Positions 7,793 to 14,936 of a DNA stretch of 49,829 bases are shown here, piece by piece. Within the stretch, counting starts at the first letter, position 1. The number at the start of each line of letters is the position of its first letter. The notes beneath the pieces were generated by a model that saw only the letters and a program-made list of their open reading frames with translations, was not told where the DNA came from and ran no database searches. This DNA is from a virus, in the IMG/VR virus record IMGVR_UViG_3300043570_000137, positions 1 to 49,829 of that record; one strand, given 5' to 3'. A program made the position numbers and the translations under genes.

Positions 7793-10314
7793 GCAAATAG
7801 GTCCTCCAATGTTGCTTTAGGTTCGGTAGACCAGCCTAGGCCGTCTACAATCATGTTAAGTGGGTCAAGAAATGCTTTCTGGAACATCATCTTATAGTCT
7901 ATATACCTGTGAATGTCAAGTTCTTTTGGCATTATTCCGAGAAAAGCAATACAATTTTCGTGCATTGTATTAGGCTCTTTGAGATAAAGAAACTTAATCT
8001 TTTCACCCTCTTGAATTAATTCATACTTCTTGTCAAGATTGGCTTTCTTGATCATATGGTTATACATTAGGGCACCACGAACATGCATCGGTGTCCCCTT
8101 GCCGTAGATATCAGCCGTAGATGTATACTTAGACAACCCATTTACGCCTCGTGGGAATGCAATCTCTTCGGGCGACATCTTGTAGAATGCCTCGCGGGTT
8201 TCTTCGATGAACTTTTGCAGAGTTGCTTCATCGGAAGTCAGGCAGAGTCTGACGGCTTCTTTGAGGCTCTTGCGGACGGGCGCTGGCGTAGACGAGCGGA
8301 CGATTTCGAGACCCATGACCTTGAGTTTTGGCTCATCGTAACGGACGCCTTCGTTGTCATAGACATTAAGTGCATACCTCTTTTTTGCAACCCAGATGCC
8401 ACGTTCCGCGATTGCCTCGCGTTTGAATATAATTTTCTTCTGAAATGCATTCGTGTAGTCCGCAAGTCCATCGCAACTCTTGTTGATCGCCTCTGTGATT
8501 TTCTCTTCGCAGATTTTATCGAGAACGCCAATGAGTTTGTCGCGGTCCATATCAGGATAAAACTTACTAACAAGAGGCTCCAGGGAAATATAACAAGAAT
8601 CAGTATCACTGTAGAAAGAGTAGTTGTGTCCATTTGTTCCTACGACTTTGTTGAGATAAACGTCAAGTGCCTTACCTACTTCCTGAATAATATACTGACC
8701 AGTCATAGTGATACCCTCGGCTACACGAGCATCATAATAACGGAAGTATTCATTACCCATGGCACCGAAGAGAGAGTTCAACTGAATCTTTCTTGCCATT
8801 TGGAAGTTGTTATACTTCGAAATATTGTTCTTTAGTTTTTCATCTTTAGTAAGTTCATATTCTTTCTGCGCGGCAATCATTAACTTCTTGTAGCGTTGAC
8901 GGTCATCAAAGAATTTCTCTACGATTTCTGGGAACAGACCTTGCTTGGTGCGATTATAGCAATACCCATTTGAGGTCATACAATAATCATTGTCTTTTAG
9001 GTCATCTAGATCAAAGGTCTTATCAAGAAGGCCGCGGACTGTGGTGTCTTTTACATAACCATTTACCATGGTCTCAGGCGACATATTATACTGCATAATG
9101 ATTGACGGATACAGAGAGGTAGCATCGAAAGAAACTACCCAGTCATACTTACCGGGTTTAGGTTCTTGAACGTAAGCACCTTCGATGCCGCGACCCTGCT
9201 GGTCTTTCTTCTGCGGAATGTGGATATTCTTATCATACAAGTGATTGTAGAGAAGGCAATCCCAGGTGCGAACCTGTGAGAAAACATCATTGTAATTACA
9301 CTTGGCGTCATAAGCCATTGTAAGAATAAGTTCAATCAACTTCAACTTACGTTCAAGTTCGTCCACAATTTCAACGTCTCGAACGTTGTATTCAACAAAC
9401 TTCTGCCAGTCTTTAGTATAAAACTCACGGAAACTTTCATAGGGATTATCCAGCTTGTTCTTACCAAGTTCCACAGAGGCAATATGGTCTAGCTTGTAGG
9501 ACTCTTGGTTAGAATACGTGAACTTCTTAAAGAGGTCCAGATAATCTAGAACGGCGATACCCTTCATTTCATAGGTAAACATTTCGCGACCCATGACATT
9601 CATGTTCTTACGTTGCACTAGACCCCAAGGAGAAAACTTCTTCTTGGTGGCATTTTCATCATTGAACAATCGCTCGACGCGGGCAATCATATATGCAATA
9701 TCGAAAAGTTCAACGTTCCAACCAGTGATGATATCTGGATGATTGTCCGAATGAAATCTGATATAGGTTTCTAACAAGTCGCGTTCATTGTCACACTTAA
9801 CATATAGAAACTTATTGCCAGTAGCACGAAGGGCTGTTATTTCTTCGGAGTTTACATCATCAAATTCACCACAACCAAAGGTAATAATCTGCCGAGAGAC
9901 TAGGTCCTTGACAGTGATGAGAAGAATCTCTTCAATAGGATTATTGATATCTGGGAAGCCAAACTCGGCTCGCGTTTCGATATCGATTGTCTGAATCTTT
10001 AGAGCATTCATGTCCCACTGGATTTCACCGGGGAACTTATGCGTAATATACTGATACCCAAAGTTAGTCTGACCGTAGATAGGAAAGTTATCTACTTCAC
10101 CATAGGTTTGAATAAACTCTTTGGCATCATTGTTACTTTGAAACTCAACGGGCTGGAGATTATCGCCATACAGAGACTTGTGGACACCCTGTTCTTTACT
10201 CTTCACATAGAGAACAGGAGAGAAGTCTTCCCTACGATTAAAGCGCACACCATTATGAACACCTCGAACAAGAATCTTGGAGCCATATTGGTGTGCGCTG
10301 GTATAAAACTTCAT
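7789..10314 (-). CDS. 43: DNA polymerase, family B (T4 gp43)
   Basis: 841 residues, slightly shorter than the ~900 of T4 gp43 and not split. The exonuclease domain shows DIETR (Exo I) near residue 111, NVELFDIAYM (Exo II) and YNVRDVEIVDEL (Exo III). The polymerase domain shows DATSLYPSII (motif A), KIQLNSLFGAMGNE (motif B) and YSDTDS (motif C). The product is the processive replicase with 3'-5' proofreading; its C-terminal TLEDLFA resembles a clamp-binding tail. The ATG at 10314 follows AGAGG, and a weak host-type promoter lies in the gap upstream (10341-10369). Downstream, uvsX is coupled by an ATGA overlap. Confidence 0.98.
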   Translation of the reverse strand: MKFYTSAHQYGSKILVRGVHNGVRFNRREDFSPVLYVKSKEQGVHKSLYGDNLQPVEFQSNNDAKEFIQTYGEVDNFPIYGQTNFGYQYITHKFPGEIQWDMNALKIQTIDIETRAEFGFPDINNPIEEILLITVKDLVSRQIITFGCGEFDDVNSEEITALRATGNKFLYVKCDNERDLLETYIRFHSDNHPDIITGWNVELFDIAYMIARVERLFNDENATKKKFSPWGLVQRKNMNVMGREMFTYEMKGIAVLDYLDLFKKFTYSNQESYKLDHIASVELGKNKLDNPYESFREFYTKDWQKFVEYNVRDVEIVDELERKLKLIELILTMAYDAKCNYNDVFSQVRTWDCLLYNHLYDKNIHIPQKKDQQGRGIEGAYVQEPKPGKYDWVVSFDATSLYPSIIMQYNMSPETMVNGYVKDTTVRGLLDKTFDLDDLKDNDYCMTSNGYCYNRTKQGLFPEIVEKFFDDRQRYKKLMIAAQKEYELTKDEKLKNNISKYNNFQMARKIQLNSLFGAMGNEYFRYYDARVAEGITMTGQYIIQEVGKALDVYLNKVVGTNGHNYSFYSDTDSCYISLEPLVSKFYPDMDRDKLIGVLDKICEEKITEAINKSCDGLADYTNAFQKKIIFKREAIAERGIWVAKKRYALNVYDNEGVRYDEPKLKVMGLEIVRSSTPAPVRKSLKEAVRLCLTSDEATLQKFIEETREAFYKMSPEEIAFPRGVNGLSKYTSTADIYGKGTPMHVRGALMYNHMIKKANLDKKYELIQEGEKIKFLYLKEPNTMHENCIAFLGIMPKELDIHRYIDYKMMFQKAFLDPLNMIVDGLGWSTEPKATLEDLFA

Positions 10315-10340
10315 GTAAACCTCTTTTCAATTCAAATACT

Positions 10341-10369
10341 ACTATACTATAAAACATAACAAAAGTAAA
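10341..10369 (-). promoter_or_regulatory. Probable promoter for DNA polymerase, TTTACT-N17-TATAGT
   Basis: A weaker -35 (TTTACT, 10364-10369) and a good -10 (TATAGT, 10341-10346) are 17 bases apart in the only gap before gene 43. It lacks the CTTGAC and CGAWTCG features of the other promoters. Confidence 0.5.
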
Positions 10370-10374
10370 GAGAG

Positions 10375-10797
10375 TTAGTTACACCATGATGCCTTTTTTT
10401 CGCCCATATAGGCGCGGGCGAGGCCAGCCTTGATTAGTTCTGTTGATAGGTCCTTGCCATTATACTTGACATAACCAAGAACACGGCCACCAAACTTGTC
10501 CCATTCTTTTAGGTCAACCTGAATAACCTGTCCCGGCTTGATAACAGACTTAGTAAAGTTTGTTGCTGCTTCTCCACCAGCAGCTTCCTTAGGACACTGG
10601 GCACGTCCACCCTTTTCAGGTGTATCAACACCCAACACTCGGATTTTAATTACAGGTGGAATTGGAGCTGGCACCCATGGTGCTTCGACTTCGATTGTGT
10701 CCCCGTCCATAACTCTTGTTACCTTCCATGAATGCTCTACTGCTAGAGCGGGAGTGGCAATCAGGGCTGCGGCTAGAAATGCGGTAAATAATTTCAT
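10375..10797 (-). CDS. Secreted thermonuclease-like nuclease (SNase fold)
   Basis: 140 residues. A Sec signal peptide is clear: MKLFTAFLAAALIATPALA, with cleavage expected after ALA at residue 19. The mature part is an SNase domain: VMDGDTIEV, then R53 in IRVLGVDTPE, E61, and R105 in DKFGGRVLGYV match the Arg/Glu/Arg catalytic set of staphylococcal nuclease, and ELIKAGLARAY is the conserved C-terminal helix. Two cysteines (68, 139) could form a disulfide in the periplasm. It should cleave DNA or RNA with calcium outside the cytoplasm. The start overlaps the preceding stop (ATGA). A periplasmic nuclease made among replication genes could destroy incoming rival DNA or salvage nucleotides; both are inference. 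Confidence 0.88.
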   Translation of the reverse strand: MKLFTAFLAAALIATPALAVEHSWKVTRVMDGDTIEVEAPWVPAPIPPVIKIRVLGVDTPEKGGRAQCPKEAAGGEAATNFTKSVIKPGQVIQVDLKEWDKFGGRVLGYVKYNGKDLSTELIKAGLARAYMGEKKASWCN

Positions 10798-11093
10798 ATG
10801 ATAATCTTACTTTCTGGAATGACGATACCACTACCGAAACGAGTATTATATTCGTTCTTCATTCCAGTATCTGGTTCGAAAATAGAAACAACTGCACCAG
10901 CACGAATAGGAATATCTCCGGTCTGGGCATACGGGCAGAAGGGTGCTAGTCCAATACCAAACTGATTGTTCTGGTTAGGTACCATCATAATCAACAGAGG
11001 CTTTTGTAGGATTACAAGACCCTCAGCACTTTCATCAATGTCAGCAATGATTTCCTCACCGCTGATTAGCTTTATACATTTAATATTGGACAT
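10794..11093 (-). CDS. Small beta-rich Sm-like protein, function unknown (paralogue of 26758-27123)
   Basis: 99 residues from the ATG at 11093, eight bases behind AAGG; an ATG three codons upstream is also possible. The N-terminus IKCIKLISGEEIIADIDESAEGL has the strand-loop pattern of Sm/LSm-like barrels. The same pattern (VTVLRLKNGETLIAGVRQ) starts the protein at 26758-27123. Both proteins continue with a Pro-containing strand, an L.P....... segment and a C-terminal NEYN/LQQY stretch. It lies between hsp20 and the secreted nuclease. Such small T4-like proteins have no assigned role that I know of; RNA or protein binding is a guess from the fold impression. Confidence 0.65.
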   Translation of the reverse strand: MSNIKCIKLISGEEIIADIDESAEGLVILQKPLLIMMVPNQNNQFGIGLAPFCPYAQTGDIPIRAGAVVSIFEPDTGMKNEYNTRFGSGIVIPESKIII

Positions 11094-11114
11094 AGCATTC
11101 ACCTTCTTAAATTA

Positions 11115-11603
11115 TTACTTAGTTTTACCTTCTGCCAAGAATTCGGCAGCTTGTGATGGATATTCATTATCCTCATCGGTAATGTCGATCTTCTTGGCTT
11201 TCTTTTCTTCTGGAATAAATGCTTCAAGCCAAATCTTTAGCATACCATTTACCAGAGTAGAACTTTTTACTTCAACATTGTCGGCAAGAGTAAATTCACG
11301 TTTGAATCCTCGCTCGGCAATACCTTTGTAAAGGTATTCAGTATTCTCAGTGGCATCGATTTTACCACGAATACTCAACAGACCTTCTTGCAATTCAATA
11401 TCAATCTCGGACTTACCGAAACCAGCAACGGCTAGTTCAATAACGTAGCGGTCTTCATCGACCTTCTTGATATTGTATGGGGGATATTTAATTGGCATCA
11501 TCTGGGATGATTGGTCGGCAATATCTGCCAGCCTCTTCATAACACGGTCTGCGCCAACGAAATAACGATCCATCTGTGGGATCATTGTTGTATCAAATTT
11601 CAT
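11115..11603 (-). CDS. hsp20: Small heat-shock protein Hsp20
   Basis: 162 residues from the ATG at 11603, which follows AGGAGCAAAAAT; an in-frame start at 11651 would lie inside the upstream hairpin and lacks a site. The alpha-crystallin domain runs about residues 40-135: YPPYNIKKVDEDRYVIELAVAGFGKSEIDIEL, then LSIRG, FKREFTLADNVEV and GMLKIWLEAFIPEE. The GMLKIWL motif stands in place of the usual GVLTI. By family it forms oligomers that hold unfolding proteins. T4-like phages of the cyanophage branch often carry hsp20, perhaps to support capsid or baseplate folding. Transcription probably starts from a late promoter that overlaps a terminator just upstream. Confidence 0.95.
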   Translation of the reverse strand: MKFDTTMIPQMDRYFVGADRVMKRLADIADQSSQMMPIKYPPYNIKKVDEDRYVIELAVAGFGKSEIDIELQEGLLSIRGKIDATENTEYLYKGIAERGFKREFTLADNVEVKSSTLVNGMLKIWLEAFIPEEKKAKKIDITDEDNEYPSQAAEFLAEGKTK

Positions 11604-11624
11604 ATTTTTGCTCCTATTAAGCGA

Positions 11625-11661
11625 GTTTAAAAAGTGTGCCATCCGAAGCATGGCACACTTT
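11625..11661 (-). terminator. Rho-independent terminator after regA
   Basis: Perfect 12-bp inverted repeat (arms 11631-11642 and 11650-11661, loop 7 containing TTCG) followed on the minus strand by a T run and TTAAAC. It lies about 30 bases past the regA stop. The start point predicted for the adjoining late promoter falls inside its 5' arm. Confidence 0.75.
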
Positions 11662-11691
11662 ATTTATACTATACTTTTAGAAGAAAGTCAA
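11661..11691 (-). promoter_or_regulatory. Dual promoter before hsp20: TTGACT-N17-TATAAA and late TATAAATA
   Basis: Exact late octamer TATAAATA at 11661-11668. Its first six bases also serve as a -10 for a TTGACT -35 (11686-11691) at 17-base spacing. The late start site would be near 11655, within the terminator's 5' arm. Confidence 0.6.
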
Positions 11692-12108
11692 CTACTTTTT
11701 GCGACCGATGTTATACTTTTGAATAAGTTCCCACTCGTTCTTTTCTTTGTAAGCAATTACTTTGATTTGATTTAGAGGTGCCTTGTCCTCATGGATTTCT
11801 GGATTGAGAATGGTAATCAAACCCCAGTCCGAAAGTAAATGCGCAACAGTATTTCTACGTTGCAAGTCATTATCGCTAAAGTCCGCATCTTTACCATCTA
11901 AGGCAAAGAGTTCCTTAAAGTGAACAATGAAATACCTACCCTGCTTATGAAGGATATGGCATGACTGATAAAGAATCTTGTCCTTACGAGACGCTACCCC
12001 AATACGTGAAAGAGTTTCACGAACCTTTAGAAAGTCGTCTGGATTCTCCAACTTAACTTCCAAGGGAGCATACCCAGGATAGTTAATATCAAAAAAATCT
12101 TCGCTCAT
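11692..12108 (-). CDS. regA: RegA translational repressor
   Basis: 138 residues. LEVKLENPDDFLKVRETLSRIGVASRKDKILYQSCHILHKQGRYFIVHFKELFALDG matches the T4 RegA fold, an RNA-binding protein that blocks ribosome access on early mRNAs, including its own and clamp-loader messages. Conserved features include the basic SRKDK patch, HFKELFALDG and RRNTVAHLLSDWGL. It follows gene 62 with an ATGA overlap, the same 45-44-62-regA order as T4. A strong terminator follows its stop codon. Confidence 0.96.
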   Translation of the reverse strand: MSEDFFDINYPGYAPLEVKLENPDDFLKVRETLSRIGVASRKDKILYQSCHILHKQGRYFIVHFKELFALDGKDADFSDNDLQRRNTVAHLLSDWGLITILNPEIHEDKAPLNQIKVIAYKEKNEWELIQKYNIGRKK

Positions 12109-12560
12109 TTTCTACCACCTTTATACAATTTCTCTTTTATTGTTTTCTTTTGTTCTTCGGAGAGAATTGTAAGAGCTTGACTAGCTTTTTCATTACTATA
12201 GCCATAATACTCCTTGATCATCTCAACTTCGGCATCGTCTTCAATTTTGATCCATTTATCAAAACGCTTTCTAGACCTAATTGTATTTATAAGAAAAGTA
12301 TTTTGCAGAGCTTTATCAAGGTGTGGGCGGCAGTTCATCTCGTTGGCTGGAATAACAGTATCGGCACTGAAACTCAGTCCACGATTGATGATCCAAGGGT
12401 TGTATTGCTTCTCTGACCACTCATCTACTATGAGATTGGTCTTCTTGTGGTTAATATCGTTGATGAAATCGAAGGGAGAAATCTTAGCTTTTTTCTCTAC
12501 ATAATCTTCTGGCTTATATTCTACCTTTGGATCCCCAAGACCCTCTAGAATACCGTCCAT
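12105..12560 (-). CDS. 62: Clamp-loader small subunit gp62
   Basis: 151 residues from the ATG at 12560, which overlaps the gp44 stop as TAATG; a GTG three codons earlier is in frame but less well placed. The segments SPFDFINDINHKK, YNPWIINRGLS, LDKALQNTFLINTIRSRKRFDKW and IKEYYGYSNEKASQAL are the recognisable core of T4-like gp62. With four gp44 subunits it opens and loads the gp45 clamp. The coupling by a stop-start overlap fits the 4:1 stoichiometry requirement, as in T4. Confidence 0.95.
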   Translation of the reverse strand: MDGILEGLGDPKVEYKPEDYVEKKAKISPFDFINDINHKKTNLIVDEWSEKQYNPWIINRGLSFSADTVIPANEMNCRPHLDKALQNTFLINTIRSRKRFDKWIKIEDDAEVEMIKEYYGYSNEKASQALTILSEEQKKTIKEKLYKGGRK

Positions 12561-13492
12561 TACTTCCACTCCACCCCAGCCATAATCTCAACCAGACAGG
12601 CTACGAGATTGATTTCTTGGTTGGTAGCGAAAGCAGACTTGTATTGGTAGTCGGCCAGCAGAACGATAAGAGCCGCAGGATACTTAACATCATCAAGAAG
12701 GGTATCATAAATCTTACGGAAGATGATGCCAGCATCGTTGTCGATATTATCTACGACCCACTGACGGACCTTCTTGAAGTCTTTACCACGCAGAGCATCA
12801 ACAAGTTCTTTCATGTTGATTTCTTGGACGTTGGCTAGAATACCGGCATCGATTGTACCGCTTACGCTGTAACGCTGGAGTTCATTAAGGACACGGCGAT
12901 AGTCGGGAAAGTGCTTCTTGAGAACTTCGGCTACAACCTTGTCATCATACTGCACATTCTCGGTCTCAAGAATGTCACCGAGGCGCTTCATGAAACGACC
13001 AGCCATCTTGGGTCGGTCAGCCTTAGTCAACTTGAATTCAATCACCGCAGTTCGACTATGCAGAGGTGCAATGATACGGTTCTTGAAGTTACAGGTAAAG
13101 ATGAAGCGGCAGTTGTTGGCAAACTCTTCAATGAAGGCACGAAGGGCTGGCTGAGTGGAATTTGGATTCAGATAATCGGCTTCGTCTAGAATAACAACCT
13201 TAGTCTTGCCGCTAAACGAGACAGAAGATGCAAACTCACGTATCTTGGTGCGGAGAACATCGATACCAGATTCTTCTGAACCGTTGATAACGATATAATC
13301 ACAGCCTAATTCTTCACAAATGGCTCGGGCGATAGTAGTCTTACCTACACCAGCCGAGCCACACAGGAGCATATTGGGAATCTCACCAGTCGCCACAAAC
13401 TGGCGAAAGGTATTCAATTGTTCATCGGGTAAGATGCAATCGTCCAGCTTACGAGGACGATACTTCTCAACCCAGAGGAAGTCTTCACGCAT
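12560..13492 (-). CDS. 44: Clamp-loader AAA+ subunit gp44
   Basis: 310 residues. KYRPRKLDDCILPDEQ opens the AAA+ domain, Walker A CGSAGVGKT is at residues 44-52, Walker B VVILDEADYL is near 99-108, and the sensor/SRC-type region CNFKNRIIAPLHSRTAVIEF follows, with an RRVLNELQRYS sensor-2 helix. It hydrolyses ATP to load the sliding clamp at primer ends. The ATG at 13492 follows GGAGAATCATT. The 95-base leader between this gene and the small gene upstream contains two inverted repeats, which may control translation. Confidence 0.97.
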   Translation of the reverse strand: MREDFLWVEKYRPRKLDDCILPDEQLNTFRQFVATGEIPNMLLCGSAGVGKTTIARAICEELGCDYIVINGSEESGIDVLRTKIREFASSVSFSGKTKVVILDEADYLNPNSTQPALRAFIEEFANNCRFIFTCNFKNRIIAPLHSRTAVIEFKLTKADRPKMAGRFMKRLGDILETENVQYDDKVVAEVLKKHFPDYRRVLNELQRYSVSGTIDAGILANVQEINMKELVDALRGKDFKKVRQWVVDNIDNDAGIIFRKIYDTLLDDVKYPAALIVLLADYQYKSAFATNQEINLVACLVEIMAGVEWK

Positions 13493-13518
13493 AATGATTC
13501 TCCATAATAAAATAAAAT

Positions 13519-13600
13519 GTCCGTCGCGATATTAGTCTATCCACGGACGCTGGCTTAGTGACCAGTATTCACAGTATCAGTTGGCCGTTATACGACGGCC
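13519..13600 (-). other. Two stem-loops in the leader between the 55-residue gene and gene 44
   Basis: One stem-loop is GGCCGT/ACGGCC with a 6-base loop (13583-13600), covering the stop codon of the small gene. The other is GTCCGT/ACGGAC with an 18-base loop (13519-13548). Neither is followed by a T run, so they look like RNA structure rather than terminators. Confidence 0.5.
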
Positions 13601-13755
13601 ACCTGAGCATCAAAGTCATTGAGAATGAGGAGCTTATTGAACTGGCGAACAACTTCATCCATATCACTCGTGGTAAACGCAATGGTTACATCACGAGGGT
13701 CTTCTTCTGCATCATAAGGAATGCGGGCATTAAATGTAAATTCAAACTTAGTCAT
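13588..13755 (-). CDS. 55-residue protein between gp45 and gp44
   Basis: Reads MTKFEFTFNARIPYDAEEDP... and ends in FDAQVAVV. The ATG at 13755 follows AAGGAGAAATAAT, a strong ribosome site 12 bases past the gp45 stop. Acidic, with an N-terminal beta pattern and a helical C-terminal half (SDMDEVVRQFNKLLIL). I do not know the family. Its place inside the clamp/clamp-loader operon suggests a role in replication or its control. Confidence 0.75.
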   Translation of the reverse strand: MTKFEFTFNARIPYDAEEDPRDVTIAFTTSDMDEVVRQFNKLLILNDFDAQVAVV

Positions 13756-13766
13756 ATTATTTCTCC

Positions 13767-14426
13767 TTAAATAGAGGACGCAGGGTCCATTGCAATGTAA
13801 TAAACGAGTTCGCGACCCTTGCTCTTAAACTCCATGGCGCGCTTCTTGCCAAGCGTGACAGTGTAGTTATCAGACAGGACTTTGAGGTTCTCGGTCTTCA
13901 CTCGGCAATCAAACACAGGAGCAACATCGGTGCTGATAGTCTTAGTGTAGGAGTTTGCCGATGAATTAGTGGGGTCGCCAACCTTGAGTTGAACCTGAGT
14001 ACCATCCGATACAATGCTGATGATTGGTGCCGAGGTGATTGATGCGGCGCGGAGAATCATACTGATTGCATCCGCAGAAAGATCGAACGACCACACAGGT
14101 TCAATCTCAAGGTTTTTGTCGGGAGCAGCGGTCACGGTGCCAGGATCGGAATAGAAGTATTCGAACTTCGAGCCGTCCTTACTAACCTTGATGCTAGTCT
14201 CGCCAAAATCTACGTCCTGATCTTCCATAAGGGTCAGAAGTGCCAGAAGGCTATTCAGGTCATAGATGGCAATCTCACGCGGAAAGGTTTCAGTAACCGT
14301 GGCACGGGAGAAAATGTTCTTCCCAGGACTAACGGTACCAATCACATTACCCTGCCGAAACAGAATATTGGTATTGATACCAGCGTAGTTCTTTAGAAGT
14401 GAAAGTGTTTCATTAGAAATTTTCAT
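13767..14426 (-). CDS. 45: Sliding clamp gp45
   Basis: 219 residues, close to the 228 of T4 gp45. MKISNETLSLLKNYAGINTNILFRQGNVIGTVSP, IYDLNSLLALLTL and the C-terminal GRELVYYIAMDPAS segment fit the T4-like clamp. As a trimeric ring it tethers the polymerase and, in T4, also activates late transcription with gp55 and gp33. The ATG at 14426 lies behind AAAGG. It starts the 45-(55 aa)-44-62-regA block. Confidence 0.95.
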   Translation of the reverse strand: MKISNETLSLLKNYAGINTNILFRQGNVIGTVSPGKNIFSRATVTETFPREIAIYDLNSLLALLTLMEDQDVDFGETSIKVSKDGSKFEYFYSDPGTVTAAPDKNLEIEPVWSFDLSADAISMILRAASITSAPIISIVSDGTQVQLKVGDPTNSSANSYTKTISTDVAPVFDCRVKTENLKVLSDNYTVTLGKKRAMEFKSKGRELVYYIAMDPASSI

Positions 14427-14432
14427 AATATA

Positions 14433-14927
14433 TTAACCTTTTTTCTTGTTGGTCTTAGTACCAGTATTTGTTATAACAGAAATTGTGTCGTTTGTCAAGA
14501 GAGAACTGGTACCCATATTATAGGTTGACCAGTCGGGCGTAGATGTGGGCAAAGTAGCAGAAATCGTACCACCGGATATCGTAGATGGTAATACACCAGT
14601 GAGAGTAACAGGTTCTATCTTGACATCCGTGTAAAGTCCTGCTAGACTAGGCTGTTGTGCCTTATCATGAACATGCAATGCAATGATGGCATAGTGAATG
14701 ACCTTCATGAGGTCCTTGCGCCAGTCTTCGGGAGTTCCCTTATGACCGTATCGCTGGGCATACTTCATGATGTTTCCAACCGTGAAGCCTACACCATGTC
14801 CACCATCAATGATAAACTCGGTAGCTTGGTACTTGTTCTGCGAGTAGTGCTGCCCATAAGTGGCGTTGACATACTCAGTAACCTGCCGAAGCAGGTCACC
14901 TTCGTTATACTTATATTGAATTGTCAT
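14433..14927 (-). CDS. DUF3310-like (SaV-type) phage protein
   Basis: 164 residues with a strong ribosome site (AAGGAGATATT). The core YQATEFIIDGGHGVGFTVGN, then IMKYAQRYGHKG, EDWRKDLMKVIHYAI matches the small DUF3310 family found in many phages (YqaEfI...GN..KY..R.g.K...eDl.Ka..Y). The family's function is not established; it is often mislabelled nucleotide kinase. After residue 95 comes a Thr/Ser-rich, low-complexity tail unlike the core, ending in TKTNKKKG. It sits between the sliding clamp and the CobS-like ATPase and is probably co-transcribed with both. Confidence 0.7.
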   Translation of the reverse strand: MTIQYKYNEGDLLRQVTEYVNATYGQHYSQNKYQATEFIIDGGHGVGFTVGNIMKYAQRYGHKGTPEDWRKDLMKVIHYAIIALHVHDKAQQPSLAGLYTDVKIEPVTLTGVLPSTISGGTISATLPTSTPDWSTYNMGTSSLLTNDTISVITNTGTKTNKKKG

Positions 14928-14936
14928 AATATCTCC

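Noticed and set aside
8083-8835. Plus-strand open frame of 250 codons
   Set aside because: It is the antisense shadow of DNA polymerase; no motif and no promoter.
12284-12291. Exact TATAAATA on the minus strand inside gene 62
   Set aside because: It is within coding sequence, far from a start codon; probably chance in AT-rich DNA, though it could feed regA late.
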